Shown here in pieces: positions 32,237 to 41,859 of a stretch of DNA of 64,000 bases. The translations under genes were made by a program, and so were the position numbers. The notes below the pieces were generated by a model. The model saw nothing but the letters and a program-made list of their open reading frames with translations, searched no databases and had not been told where the DNA came from. The stretch's first letter is position 1. Each line of letters starts with the position of its first letter. The DNA is from Rhynchopus sp. YZ270_cl-10 (Eukaryota; Euglenozoa; Diplonemea; Diplonemida; Diplonemidae). The stretch is from assembly GCA_964035575.1 (NCBI GenBank), contig OZ037865.1, forward strand, positions 1,240,001-1,304,000. Direction: 5' to 3'.

Positions 32237-33166
32237 ATGTCTGTGAGATCAGGCTTCGTGCGCTCTGCCTGCGCAACAGAACAGGAGGACCTATACTACG
32301 AGGATGTGTACGAAGAAGTGGACGACGGTGACGCATCCGCCTCCGATGGCATTGCAGACATCACCGGCGACGCACTGTGCTGCGGGATGACCGGTGGCCA
32401 GGTCATTACCATCACCTTTCTAGCTCTCCACTTTGTTCACCCAGCGTTGGCGCTGGTGTGTTGCCTTGCGTGGCTTCGTGAGGCTGAAGAGACGATTGGG
32501 TCTGGCCGTGCGGTAATGTACCGCATCTTCACCGCAGTTGCCTGTAGTAGTTACCTTCTTCTTACCTCAGTGTTTTATATGTGGTCGCTCAGAGCTGCCG
32601 ACTCAAAAATCGCAGCAAAACGTCGTGTACGCGGCCTAGTGGTGAACCTCTTCCTTTCAGACCTCCCGCTCTTCTCGCTGTCTGCGAATATTGTGATAGA
32701 GTACGGATTTCTCCAGCCAGAGATTTTTACTGTGGCGGCAACCTTCACTGCGTTGTCGTTCGTGTACAGCTCGATGCGGGTGTGGATCTTCCTTACCTCA
32801 AAGTTTATTAAAGTGCAGACCGATACAGGGCACTACCCACAGCATGCGAGGTATGACTCATCGTACCAGCCGCTGGCTGGGGTAGGGGAGGGGATGGACT
32901 ATGCAAGGAGTGAACCATCCTTGTTTGGTGCGAGTGAAGGGCAGAGTAGGTGGGGAGGAGGGGGAGGAGGAGGTGGAGGGGGTGGTGGTGGTGGTGGCAG
33001 TGCCCTACCCGGCTTCATGAACGGCAACAACGATGATCTCGTGGCATCCAGCTTCGAGCCAGCACCACCAACGGGAGTCCTCCCCTCCTCTGCGTTGGAG
33101 CAAATGCAAACCTACAAACCCTTAAAACAATCGCAAGGATACCGGATAAACGAAGGGTTTAGATGA
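32237..33166 (+). CDS. Four-helix membrane protein of unknown function
   Basis: 309 aa, intronless. The acidic, Tyr-rich N-terminus (EDLYYEDVYEEVDDGDASAS) is presumably cytosolic. Four hydrophobic segments follow: ITITFLALHFVHPALALVCC (about 57-76), FTAVACSSYLLLTSVFYMW (about 98-116), LVVNLFLSDLPLFSLSANIV (about 135-154) and FTVAATFTALSFVYSSMRVW (about 166-185). The tail has a run of 15 glycines and Tyr-containing motifs (SSYQPLAG, TYKPL). I do not recognise the family. ATG 32237 is the first after an acceptor-like TCAACACTCAG (AG at 32208-32209). A Gly-codon-rich run of GGAGG/GGTGGT can vary in length. Confidence 0.7.
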   Translation: MSVRSGFVRSACATEQEDLYYEDVYEEVDDGDASASDGIADITGDALCCGMTGGQVITITFLALHFVHPALALVCCLAWLREAEETIGSGRAVMYRIFTAVACSSYLLLTSVFYMWSLRAADSKIAAKRRVRGLVVNLFLSDLPLFSLSANIVIEYGFLQPEIFTVAATFTALSFVYSSMRVWIFLTSKFIKVQTDTGHYPQHARYDSSYQPLAGVGEGMDYARSEPSLFGASEGQSRWGGGGGGGGGGGGGGGSALPGFMNGNNDDLVASSFEPAPPTGVLPSSALEQMQTYKPLKQSQGYRINEGFR

Positions 33167-33229
33167 AATTAGAGCATTTTTTTTTTGGATGGTTTGAGTG
33201 AGGAGGGAGGGGGTAATAATATAGACTTC

Positions 33230-34016
33230 CAGGCCTTTTGCTAACTTTGGGATTTTCCCCCTGAATGGCATGATGGTCAAAAAAAAATAATTTCCTGGAA
33301 AAAAAAGTACATTCCGAGCTTTCCCGCCTGGTGAAAGCGGTCGTCGCGCGCTTCGCGCGCGCCTCCCTGCCAGCCACAGGGTGGAGAGGCGAAGGGTCAG
33401 CTTTGCGAGATATAAACAAAAAACGGAATATAATCCTTTATTAACGGTCCTTGGTCTTGCGCCTTACGTACACTAACCGTACAAAATCAATACGTCTTCC
33501 AGAAGCAGGGGCTGTTGCAACGGTTGGGTTGCTTTGAAATAAGAATGGTCAATTTTTTGCAGCTTGGGTCAAGTTTCATTTCTGGCTGCAAAATGCAAGG
33601 GAATCCCCTTAGACATTGTAAAATGGCACCGTAGGCAGGAAGAAAATAGCGTACAGCGAGCGAAGCGAGCAGAAAAAAATTTTTAGGTACACCTCCGCGA
33701 GCGCAGCGAGCAGAAAAATTGTAAGGTGCCATCGTGCCATCATGCCATCATGCCATCATGCCATCATGCCATCATGCCATCATGCCATCATGCCATCATG
33801 CCATCATGCCATCATGCCATCATGCCATCATGCCATCATGCCATCATGCCATCATGCCATCATGCCATCATGCCATCTGGGGGGGAAATCCCCAGGTGAT
33901 GGATAGCGAAAGCCCTGCCCCACCACCCCCCGTGGCATGATGGTGGCATGATGGAAAAAAAAATAAAAAACGCCCAAAAACGTGGCACGATGGCATGATG
34001 GTTAGCAAAAGGCCTG
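33230..34016. mobile_element. TIR element carrying the ATGCCATC satellite, 9-bp target duplication
   Basis: CAGGCCTTTTGCTAAC at the left and its inverse at 34001-34016. ATAGACTTC flanks both ends (33221-33229 and 34017-34025). The 9-bp duplication suggests a Mutator-like or similar transposase acting in trans. It holds a GCGCGC palindrome module shared with 18660-18730, GAGCGAAGCGAGCAGAAAAA repeats and the satellite. No transposase. Confidence 0.8.
33728..33878 (+). repeat. ATGCCATC satellite, about 19 units of 8 bp
   Basis: Perfect 8-bp tandem repeat inside the TIR element. Single CATGATGG units are scattered near both element ends in inverted orientation. Confidence 0.95.
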
Positions 34017-34272
34017 ATAGACTTCTTTTAGAAAAAAAAAAATTGTGCAATCTTTGTCGTTCCTTTCCATGGTGCAAGGTTATTTCTTTCAAAATGTTTG
34101 AACTTATCTTCAACCCTTTTTTTTTCCTTCCACGTTTCATTCTTCTCCCCAAAAATCATTACTTCTCAGAAAACCCCCCTTTCCCCCTTTCTCTCTCTTC
34201 CCCAACAATGTATTGGTAGAAATTTTTTTTTTATCAGGAGTTGCTTTTTAGTGTTTATATATTTTTTTTGTG

Positions 34273-35637
34273 ATGAGCGACGATGAACTTACCCCTCCCA
34301 AGCCCCTTGTAGTGACTCGGGTGACGAATGCAGATGGCCAGTCTGACATTCATATTGAAACACCTCAGGGGGCGACTGTCGGGGATTTGGTGGTAGCGTA
34401 TGCAGCGGAACGCCAGGTTGCTGTCGACGCTGTTACGGTCCAGATGAAGGACGGCAGCAGCGTTCCTTTGGACACACGAATCGACAAACCCCTCCGCGGA
34501 TTGGTTGCCTCTGTACATGGTGTAGCAGGCCTTCGCGCGCTCTTCGAAATCTATGACGGCCCTGTCCACGCACTCAACCTCCGCCCCGAAGTTACCACCC
34601 GCGTCAAGAAGATGATCTACGGAAATACCATGTTAATGGTACCATGGCATGCTTCTCCATACCCTAGATACATCTCACCATACCTTGAGCAAAATGGGGG
34701 TGTTTTGTATGTCTGCGACGTCTGTCTCCGATACGCTCCAGTCAAAGAATGGATGGAACAACATAAGCACGCTGACGGAACCTGCGAATTAGGTTCGCAC
34801 CCCCCTGGGAGAAAGGTCTACGAATCGAAGGGGGGTGATGTGTGTCTATGGGAGGTGGATGGAGGGGTACCGTCTGATTGCGTGGTGCGGGCGAAAGGGA
34901 TACCCGCAGATCACATCGCAGACCCCGAGAGAATGAGAGCAATGTCTCAATCGGAGCTGTTTTCGCAGAATACAGGCCTCCTTGCGAGATGTTTCCTGAA
35001 GGGGAAAGTCGCCTTTTATTGCAGTGGCGTCTTTGCGTATTATATTATAACCGAAAAGGTGGACCGTGCGCACCGTGTTCGTGGGTTTTTTTCTGCAGAG
35101 AAGTTTAACAGATTCAATTCGTTGTCGTGCATCATGGTGCTGCCACCTTGGCAAGACAGAGGGTTTGGACGTCTTCTCATTCACATTTCCTATTTATTGT
35201 GCAAACCTACCGACGAAAACGAACTTCCCGAGAAATCCCCGGAGCGTCCGCTGTCAGATCTCGGCATTATGGCTTTTCTATCGTACTGGAAGGCTGCCGT
35301 GGTGGATGGACTGCACCAAATGCAGTTCGAACGATCTTGGAAGCTTCCCCACAAACGCAAAGGGGGGCGGGATGTAGACTTTCTCTGCATTCTAACTGGA
35401 GTCCGCAAAAAGGATGTTGTCAAAGCCCTGCACGTCATGGGTCTTCTCTCTGCTCCTGGAAAGGTAAATTCACAAATTAATTGGGACGCTGCCGCCCTGT
35501 TAAAACCTATAGTGAGACCAGAGCTGCAGATGATGGCTGATGCTTGGTTTGACCCGGTCTCTACCCTCCAACCCTGTCCGACCAGTCTCCTAGACGACCC
35601 AGGAGAGCCTCCAGCAAAGAAGCAGCGACGGAGCTAA
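34273..35637 (+). CDS. MYST-family histone acetyltransferase
   Basis: 454 aa, intronless, nuclear by function. The C2HC zinc finger of the MYST domain is present (Cys148, Cys151, His164, Cys171) and is followed by HPPGRKVY. The acetyltransferase core reads FSQNTGLLARCFLKGK, FYCSGVFAYYI, HRVRGFFSAEKFNRFNSLSC with catalytic Cys286, the acetyl-CoA loop PPWQDRGFGRLLI (Gln294-Gly299), and the general base Glu324 in SPERPLSDLG. The 90 residues before the domain show no clear chromodomain or PHD finger. They resemble a small beta-rich, possibly ubiquitin-like segment (TPQGATVGDLVVAY...DTRIDKPLRGL). The enzyme would transfer acetyl to histone lysines; H4 is usual for Esa1/Tip60-type members. ATG 34273 gives MSDDEL. 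Confidence 0.92.
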   Translation: MSDDELTPPKPLVVTRVTNADGQSDIHIETPQGATVGDLVVAYAAERQVAVDAVTVQMKDGSSVPLDTRIDKPLRGLVASVHGVAGLRALFEIYDGPVHALNLRPEVTTRVKKMIYGNTMLMVPWHASPYPRYISPYLEQNGGVLYVCDVCLRYAPVKEWMEQHKHADGTCELGSHPPGRKVYESKGGDVCLWEVDGGVPSDCVVRAKGIPADHIADPERMRAMSQSELFSQNTGLLARCFLKGKVAFYCSGVFAYYIITEKVDRAHRVRGFFSAEKFNRFNSLSCIMVLPPWQDRGFGRLLIHISYLLCKPTDENELPEKSPERPLSDLGIMAFLSYWKAAVVDGLHQMQFERSWKLPHKRKGGRDVDFLCILTGVRKKDVVKALHVMGLLSAPGKVNSQINWDAAALLKPIVRPELQMMADAWFDPVSTLQPCPTSLLDDPGEPPAKKQRRS

Positions 35638-36303
35638 CCCTATTATTTTTGCATGAGCACGACCGAGACTGCGTTTTCTTTGTTTTAAAAAAAAAGTACT
35701 CTTTTTTTTATCAACAATCCCTTTTCACACGGATTGTCCGATAGTCCACAGCTGCACTCAGGACAGCTGTAGAAGAGGGGGGTGGTGCTGCTTCCACCTT
35801 AGGGTGTCTGTACGTTATCAAATTCACTTTATTTTTAGACTGTGCTATTTCAGCACAAAAAAGGGGGAGGGGATCGAGTAGCAGAACATAGAAGGAAAGA
35901 GCGAGGGGGGTGTTGGGGGGGGGGGGAAGGGAGGGTTTGGCTTCTGGTGTGTTTTTTTTTAAAGTTTTTTTTATACATCATCTGAATACACTAAACCCCC
36001 CCATATTCCCCCCTTTTTGATGGCCATTTCGTTATCAAAACTTCGGAGAGTTGCCACTGGATGGATTATGGCTGAACGCCTCTCCGCCAGAACCCAGTCT
36101 AGAGACATACGTGAAATATTTCAGGACACATGAGGTTATCGGGCCAAGTCTAGCTTCGGCGAACGGCCACCTTCCAAGGACACATCCAGACTCCGTGTCT
36201 CCGACCGGGTCTGACACTAGCGTCCAATGAAAATCACGTCAGTAGAACAGAATTGAGAATGTAGGTTTTATTATTTTTCAAATCTGTCAAAACTGCCACA
36301 TGA
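35638..36303. other. Spacer after the MYST gene
   Basis: No gene recognised. It includes a G-rich run near 35907-35935 and AT-rich sequence. Confidence 0.5.
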
Positions 36304-36693
36304 CCCCCCCCCCTTTAGGGGCTATCAAATGGGGGTAACATTGGGCTTTTTTTCAAGTTCAAATAAAAAACGTGTTTCTATGTCTTCTGATGATGAAATC
36401 CACCCCACAGCCCCATAATAATGACGCATGAGCCCAAAAAACCCGGTTTTGGGGTGATTAGAGACCTTTTTTTCACTTTTTCGATTTTCTGGGCACACCT
36501 AGGTACCTTATGTGTGCCCTTCAGTACATGCTTTTTTGAAGATACGGGGCTTGATTATGACAATTTGCGCTTTGGAGTCCTCCTGTGAGGGACGGAAGGG
36601 GGTTCACATTTTATTGTCGATTCTGACCTCGACAAGGTCATCCCTCAGCGCCCATCGGGACTTAAGCCTATTGGTTCGGCTTCTTCCTTCAAG

Positions 36694-37197
36694 TCATCCA
36701 TTAACACGTCCTTCAGCTTCGTCCGTATTCTTGCCTTCGAGCTCACCGCGTGCACCTCTCCCCAAACCTGATCTGCAGGCTGGAGCGCGCTGTGGTCCTT
36801 GGAACTTCTTGACCACTTCATAGCGCACAAGGGGGATTCCTAAAGCGCGCGCGGTACCGGAGTTTTGCTTGTACTGCGCAATTTGGGACGTATGCAGAGG
36901 GTTAGCTCCTGGCAGACGGTCAGAGAGTTGCGCAAACGTTGCATGCGAAGATTCCGTAAAATCGTTCGAATGTGGCGCCATCTCGTACGCCTGTTTGTTC
37001 TCCACAAACTGCTGTTCGTCTTTAGCCACAAATCGTGTGAGGGTGGGAATCATGGCTGCTGTCCCTTCCCTGATAAACTTGGCACACTGTGTCTGTTGGG
37101 CTGGCTTGAGTGTGCAGTTGATGCTGGACACGTAGGATTCAGGGAACCACGGTGGGAGTTTGGAGTTGCTTATAAATTTGACAATGTAGTTAGCCAA
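36694..37197 (-). pseudogene. Transposon-coded fragment, unrecognised
   Basis: About 167 codons with protein-like composition: LPPWFPESYVSS, NSGTARALGIPLVRYEVVKK, and an HSNDFTESSHATFAQLSDRL segment. The S-N-D-x-x-E-S pattern recalls the C-terminal part of transposases that keep a conserved N/D..E near the end of the catalytic domain. There is no ATG at the start; the open stretch begins at a TTG, and coding-like sequence continues in another frame at 36645. It is cut from its 5' part by the nested element. Confidence 0.4.
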
Positions 37198-37306
37198 CTC
37201 TTTAACGTGGAGAGGTGGGGACGTGCTTCAGAAGCCGACAACTCACCTTCTTGGTTTTTATCGCACTTCAATAATTTCACGGAGGAGAGGTACCACCACA
37301 CCATGG

Positions 37307-37948
37307 ACTCGTAATGACATTACGTGACGAGGGACGAGGGAAATTACGTGGGAAATTACGCGCGCAATGACGTCGTCACGACGCGGGCACCCCCTCGTAA
37401 TGACGACGTCATGACGTGGGGTTTCCCTCGTCACGACGACGGCATTACGACGTCATGACGAGGGGTGCCCTCGTAATTACGAGGGGTGCTCCCGTGGTCA
37501 TTGTCTGGCTATTGCCTCCCAGGGAAAGGGACTCTCGAATTTTTTTTTTTTGGCCCTATATAGGGCTAATTTCGACGATTTGAGGCCATTAAAAGCAAAT
37601 TTTGGCACTTTTAAGCATCTGTGGGGGTCTAATGACCGTATTTTGGCTGAAATTTGACTTGACAATTTTTTTCACCATTTGGTCAATCTGAGGTTTTCTT
37701 TGGATTTTTTGGGCCACTTTATGACCTACCACGCCCGATTTTTGAAAAAAAAAATTTTTTTTTATTGGTCAAAAATCGCCTTGTCGTGGGTGCCCACGTC
37801 ATGACGACGTCGTGACGTGGTAATTACGAGGGGGTGCCCTCGTAATTACCTCGTCATGACGAGGGCACCCCCTCGTAATTACGAGGGGGTGCCCTCGTCA
37901 AGGCACTCGTAATTACCTCGTCATGACGCGCGTAATGTCATTACGAGT
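37307..37948. mobile_element. Foldback element rich in GTCATGACG palindromes
   Basis: ACTCGTAATGACATTACG is inverted at the right end. CCATGG flanks both sides (37301-37306 and 37949-37954); it is a palindrome, so it may be a target duplication or the outermost part of the inverted repeat. Both ends are made of CGTAATTACGAGGGG and GACGTCATGACG units. The centre is A/T-rich with no coding. Confidence 0.65.
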
Positions 37949-38782
37949 CCATGGTGCACAGACACACCACTGACGCAGCTGAAAGTGCTGGTTTAGAGGC
38001 TGGGGCAAAATACCTTCATAGCATTGCCGCCAACAACGTATAAGTTGCCCTTCTTAACTTCCCCGCTGAGGAAATCATACTGCGGTGTCAGGTTTGCAGC
38101 TTGGCTCAGTTTCCATCCATATTTGTTGCCGATTTGGCGCACAAACTTGGGCCCCCTCATTGGGCACCCCTATGGGCCCCCCATTAGTAGGAGAAAAGCG
38201 CCTTTTTGGTGGATAAAATTAGTTGCTTCGGAATGTCTAAGTACTGAATGTGGCAGCTATATTTTGATCGAATTCAACCCCGGTGTGGTATTTTGTGGCG
38301 AACTGGGGGGTTTGAGGGAGAGCAGCGGGCCTTTGTTGACATATCATCTATCCTAGAATATGGGCACACTCAGGTACCTAGGTGTGCCCAGTTTTTGAGA
38401 TTTTTTGAAAAATGCGAAAAAAAGTTTCGCAGATGCACAAAATGGTGAAAAAACGGGGCACAGGTAGTTTTTTGGGGGGTATGTACCACATTTTCCGGTC
38501 GAAAACACTTAGAAACACGTTTTTTAAAAAAATTCGAAAAAATGTCATTTGTACACAAAATTATACAGCATTTGATAGCCCCTACCCCCCCCCCTTGGTT
38601 CACCCTCACCCACCAGACACACACGCCGCCTCAACCCCTCCTAATTCATCGTTAAAACCGAAGCTGCCGGTACGGGAAATTGCAGCCATAAGAGCAAGGG
38701 GAAGGGTGCTTCGAGCGGACAGCGGGGCGGAGTAGCACCACAGGCGGCACAGGCACCACAGCGTCCTGCACGAACGAAGAGA

Positions 38783-40062
38783 ATGTCGGACGACAATGGC
38801 GAGACGGGCGAGACAAGCCCCGTGAACATCACAGAAGAGGAGGCCTCAGGGCCGCTGGTGAACACAGGCGACACACCCGAAGCTGACCTTGTCGATGAGC
38901 AGGCCGAGCCTACCCCCCTCCCCGAGCTCTCCCATGAAGGTTGGGTCGGCAACGGCCCCCATCTCTGCTCAGGGCCAGGCAGCTTCGCACGCTTCAGCGG
39001 CCACAACGTAGACATCCACAAACTCCCAGAGATGTCCTGCGCACCAGGCATACCCGAGGCGTGGAAGCTGCGGGAGGTGGGCTACTCAAAATCAAAGCAA
39101 AAGGTATACTTCTTTCTGAAAATGAATTGGTTTGGGTTTTTAGTGTTATGTTTTCTACCACCCTCTTTCCCCCATCAGGTGTCATCCCAGCCCCCACTGT
39201 ACTCCTTCGTTGGTGCAGAGCTGATCTCTTCGGCGAACCCCATTGACACTCTAGGGGAGGTGCTGAAGCTCCCTGGTGCACCGGACTACGACTGCAAGGG
39301 CCTCCCACACACTCTTCTAGTGAACCTGCAGCTGCCGGAGTGCGAGAAGCCAGCACTCTTCGGCCAGCAGCTGGGCGGGAAGACTGTAAACTCTCTCCTG
39401 CTCTTCCGCTTGGAAAAGGACGTTCTCGACACCATCGAAGATGAGGACATGGCACCCACCATGCGACTGCTGCGAAGGTTCATCAGCAAGGTATCTCAAC
39501 TCTTTTCAAGATGAGACGAAATATTTGCCTCAGGGGGGAAAATGATACCCGACCCCCCCTTGAGGTGGCTGGTTGTTCATATTACAGATTTTTTTTTTTG
39601 GAGTTTTTGGGGGGAAGGTGGCATGGTACTTTATAGATCTTAGGAAGTTTGAGATTATCAACCAATTTTATCAAAAAAAAATAAAAACAGCTCACAAACG
39701 ATGTTGTGAAGAACACCGTCGATGACTTCCTCGGGAGGTTCAAACTTTTTGTGCGTTCTGCGGATGGTGTGCCGTCGGCGTTCTCGAAGTACAACGGCAA
39801 GCCTGTGCTCATCACTGGGTCGGGGCGGTTCAAGAAGGATGACGATGGGATAATGGAAATTGGTGTGAACATGCGCAACTGGGCGTACCCTTCTCGCCTT
39901 GCGCTGTACTCTAACTGGGACCGGCTCTATCAGTACCGTCTGCACGTTGGTGTGTGTATTGAAGGGCGATGTGACGAGGAACTCAACGAGCGACTCCTTG
40001 GCTGCTGCATGCTTGCGCTCCCAACTCTGGTCCGGAACTGTCCAGGGCTGACGAAAGAATGA
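38783..40062 (+). CDS. EDR2 C-terminal (DUF1336) domain protein
   Basis: 334 aa from three exons: 38783-39103, 39179-39490, 39691-40062. Introns begin gtatac and gtatct and end atcag/aacag, both in phase 0. After an acidic, disordered N-terminus (about 1-60), the EDR2_C domain runs to the end. Landmarks are SFVGAELISSANPIDTLGEV, LPHTLLVNLQLPECEKPALF, DDFLGRFKLFVRSA, KPVLITGSGRF and IMEIGVNMRNWAYPSRLALY; it ends ERLLGCCMLALP. Plant EDR2 uses this domain with PH/START domains in lipid-linked membrane signalling; stand-alone forms occur in protists. Intron 1 is 75 nt, a multiple of three with no stop, so an unspliced mRNA would still be open and would insert about 25 hydrophobic residues. Confidence 0.82.
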
Positions 40063-40734
40063 GGAAATTTGGCGGTTTTGCTGGGGGGAAAGAAAATAGG
40101 AGAAAAATAGACTTCGAGAAGGGCGTGGGAGAGGGGGGTGGAATTCTTTTTGTGAGGGGGAAAAAAATAGCGAGATAAAGTGGGGGTTTTGCATCGGGTT
40201 GCAAAACTTAGTTTTCAAAAAAAAAAGGTAAAAAAAGATACTGATAATAAACAAACAGCCTGCGTGCGTTTTTTCTTTTCTTTTGGCAAATTTTTTTGCA
40301 CTAACCCCTCAATTTTTTTTTATCACAAAAACAAAAATACCAACAAAAAAAGGGAATGGAAACGGGATGGTGTGGTGGGTGGGTAAATCGAAAAAGTAGT
40401 GTACAATTTCTTTTGTGCTTTGCTCCAGGAGGAATGGGGCGAGGTGTTGGGGGGTGGGGGGTTTTTTGGGGTTCTGAAAGGAAGGTTGTGACAGCGTGCC
40501 CTTTTATCTTCTTCTTCACTATTTTTCATTTTTTTTTTTTTTTTTTGTTTTTGTGTTCTTCAAACGGAGGGGAGGTACGACAGGGTTTATGGTTTTCATT
40601 TAACTCAACCCGCTCCCAAGCTGTTTCTGCGATTTTTCTTACCCCTCCTTTTTTCCGCATGCTTTCTCTTCTTTGAATGGAAAGCATCAGATCTTAGTCT
40701 TTTCCAGGTGACTGCACACTAAGAGTCTCAGAGT
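40063..40734. other. Spacer after the EDR2-domain gene
   Basis: G/T-rich 3' region without a recognisable gene. Confidence 0.5.
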
Positions 40735-40947
40735 ATACACGACGGTGAAGTAACGGGTGTTACAAGTGGAGTTACAAGTGAGTTACATGTAACTTTTGTT
40801 ACATGTAACTCACTTGTAACCCACCAGTTACAACCTGATTTTGCCTGTAATTCATGTATCCCACTTGTAACTCACTTGTAACGGTTTTTCACTTGTAACG
40901 TTACTAGTAACTTCACTTGTAATGTACTATACTTCACCGTCGTGTAT
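40735..40947. mobile_element. Small foldback element with CACTTGTAAC repeats
   Basis: ATACACGACGGTGAAGTA and its inverse bound about 210 bp made mostly of (A)CTTGTAAC/GTTACAAGT units in both orientations, which would fold as one cruciform. The target duplication is unclear. Confidence 0.6.
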
Positions 40948-40980
40948 TACCAGCCTCCCCCCCCCCCCCCCCCCCCCCCC

Positions 40981-41859
40981 CCTAGGCATAGGTGCCCGCC
41001 GAGTCGTTTTTGGGCGAGTTGTCGGAACTTTACGATTTCACCTAACAACTCGCCCAAAACTCGGACAACTCGGCCACAACTCGCCCTATACTCGGCACAA
41101 CTCGCCCTATACTCGGCACAACTCGGCCACAACTCGGCCACAACTCGCCCATTTTTACAGGCAAAAACATACAGGGATGGGAGGTGACGTTGTAAGGTTA
41201 CACACATGTAACGTTGGTACAACACATAATCTCAAGAAAAACAACCAGGGCTAAGGCCAAACGCCACTCATTACATGCACCTTGTCATATGACTAGTCAT
41301 AGGTGGTAACTAGGTCGCGGTGGTCCATGGGCCACCGTGCACTTTTGGTAATTGCTGGGGGGAATGGGATATACTCCGTACATGGATACACACAGAACAC
41401 ACGGTTCCCCAGACATCTGTCAGGCAATCACTGATTCACTTCACACAGGTCGGGCAGGCGCTGCCTGCCCATCCTCTTTTCCTGTCTGCTATCGATTCCA
41501 GGTTCACAACGTTCACACGTTTAGTCAAAATGCTTTGGGCGACGACTTCCTTTGGGATACACAAAACCACACAAAGCGCACATTCACAGACCAGCTGTGA
41601 AGCGTGGGATGCACGAGATAAAACGTGATGTGGTGTACCTGTGTACCTGTGTACCTGTGTACCTGTGTACCTGTGTACCTGTGTACCTGTGTACCTGTGT
41701 ACCTGTGTACCTGTGTACCTGTGTACCTGTGTACCTGTGTTTTTGTAGCCATAAAAAATCCCAAAAAAAAACAACTCGCCCAAAAAAAATGGGCGAGTTG
41801 TTGGCCGAATTTGGGCGAGTTGCCGAGTTGTTTTAACTCGCCGGGCACCTATGCCTAGG
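40981..41859. mobile_element. TIR element carrying the GTGTACCT satellite
   Basis: CCTAGGCATAGGTGCCCG(CCGAGT) and its inverse at 41842-41859. ACTCGGCCACAACTCGCC units sit inside both ends. It is preceded by a run of about 24 C. The interior includes 41345-41600 of ordinary-looking sequence and the 8-bp satellite. Confidence 0.6.
41633..41740 (+). repeat. GTGTACCT satellite, about 13 units of 8 bp
   Basis: Perfect (TACCTGTG)n within the TIR element. Confidence 0.95.

Larger units (their letters stand above)
36316..38584 (-). mobile_element. DNA transposon relic with long TIRs and a second element nested inside
   Basis: TAGGGGCTATCAAATG at the left is inverted at the right. Further paired blocks follow in the same order: AAAACGTGTTTCTA and the CACACCTAGGTACC palindrome region at about 36494 and 38375. 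C10TT flanks both ends (36304-36315 and 38585-38596), a possible 12-bp target duplication. The interior carries a degraded minus-strand reading frame (36694-37197) that is probably transposase-derived, and a 642-bp element at 37307-37948. Confidence 0.6.

Noticed and set aside
33728-33878. CRISPR-like look of regular repeats
   Set aside because: No spacers; pure 8-bp tandem repeat in a eukaryotic transposon.
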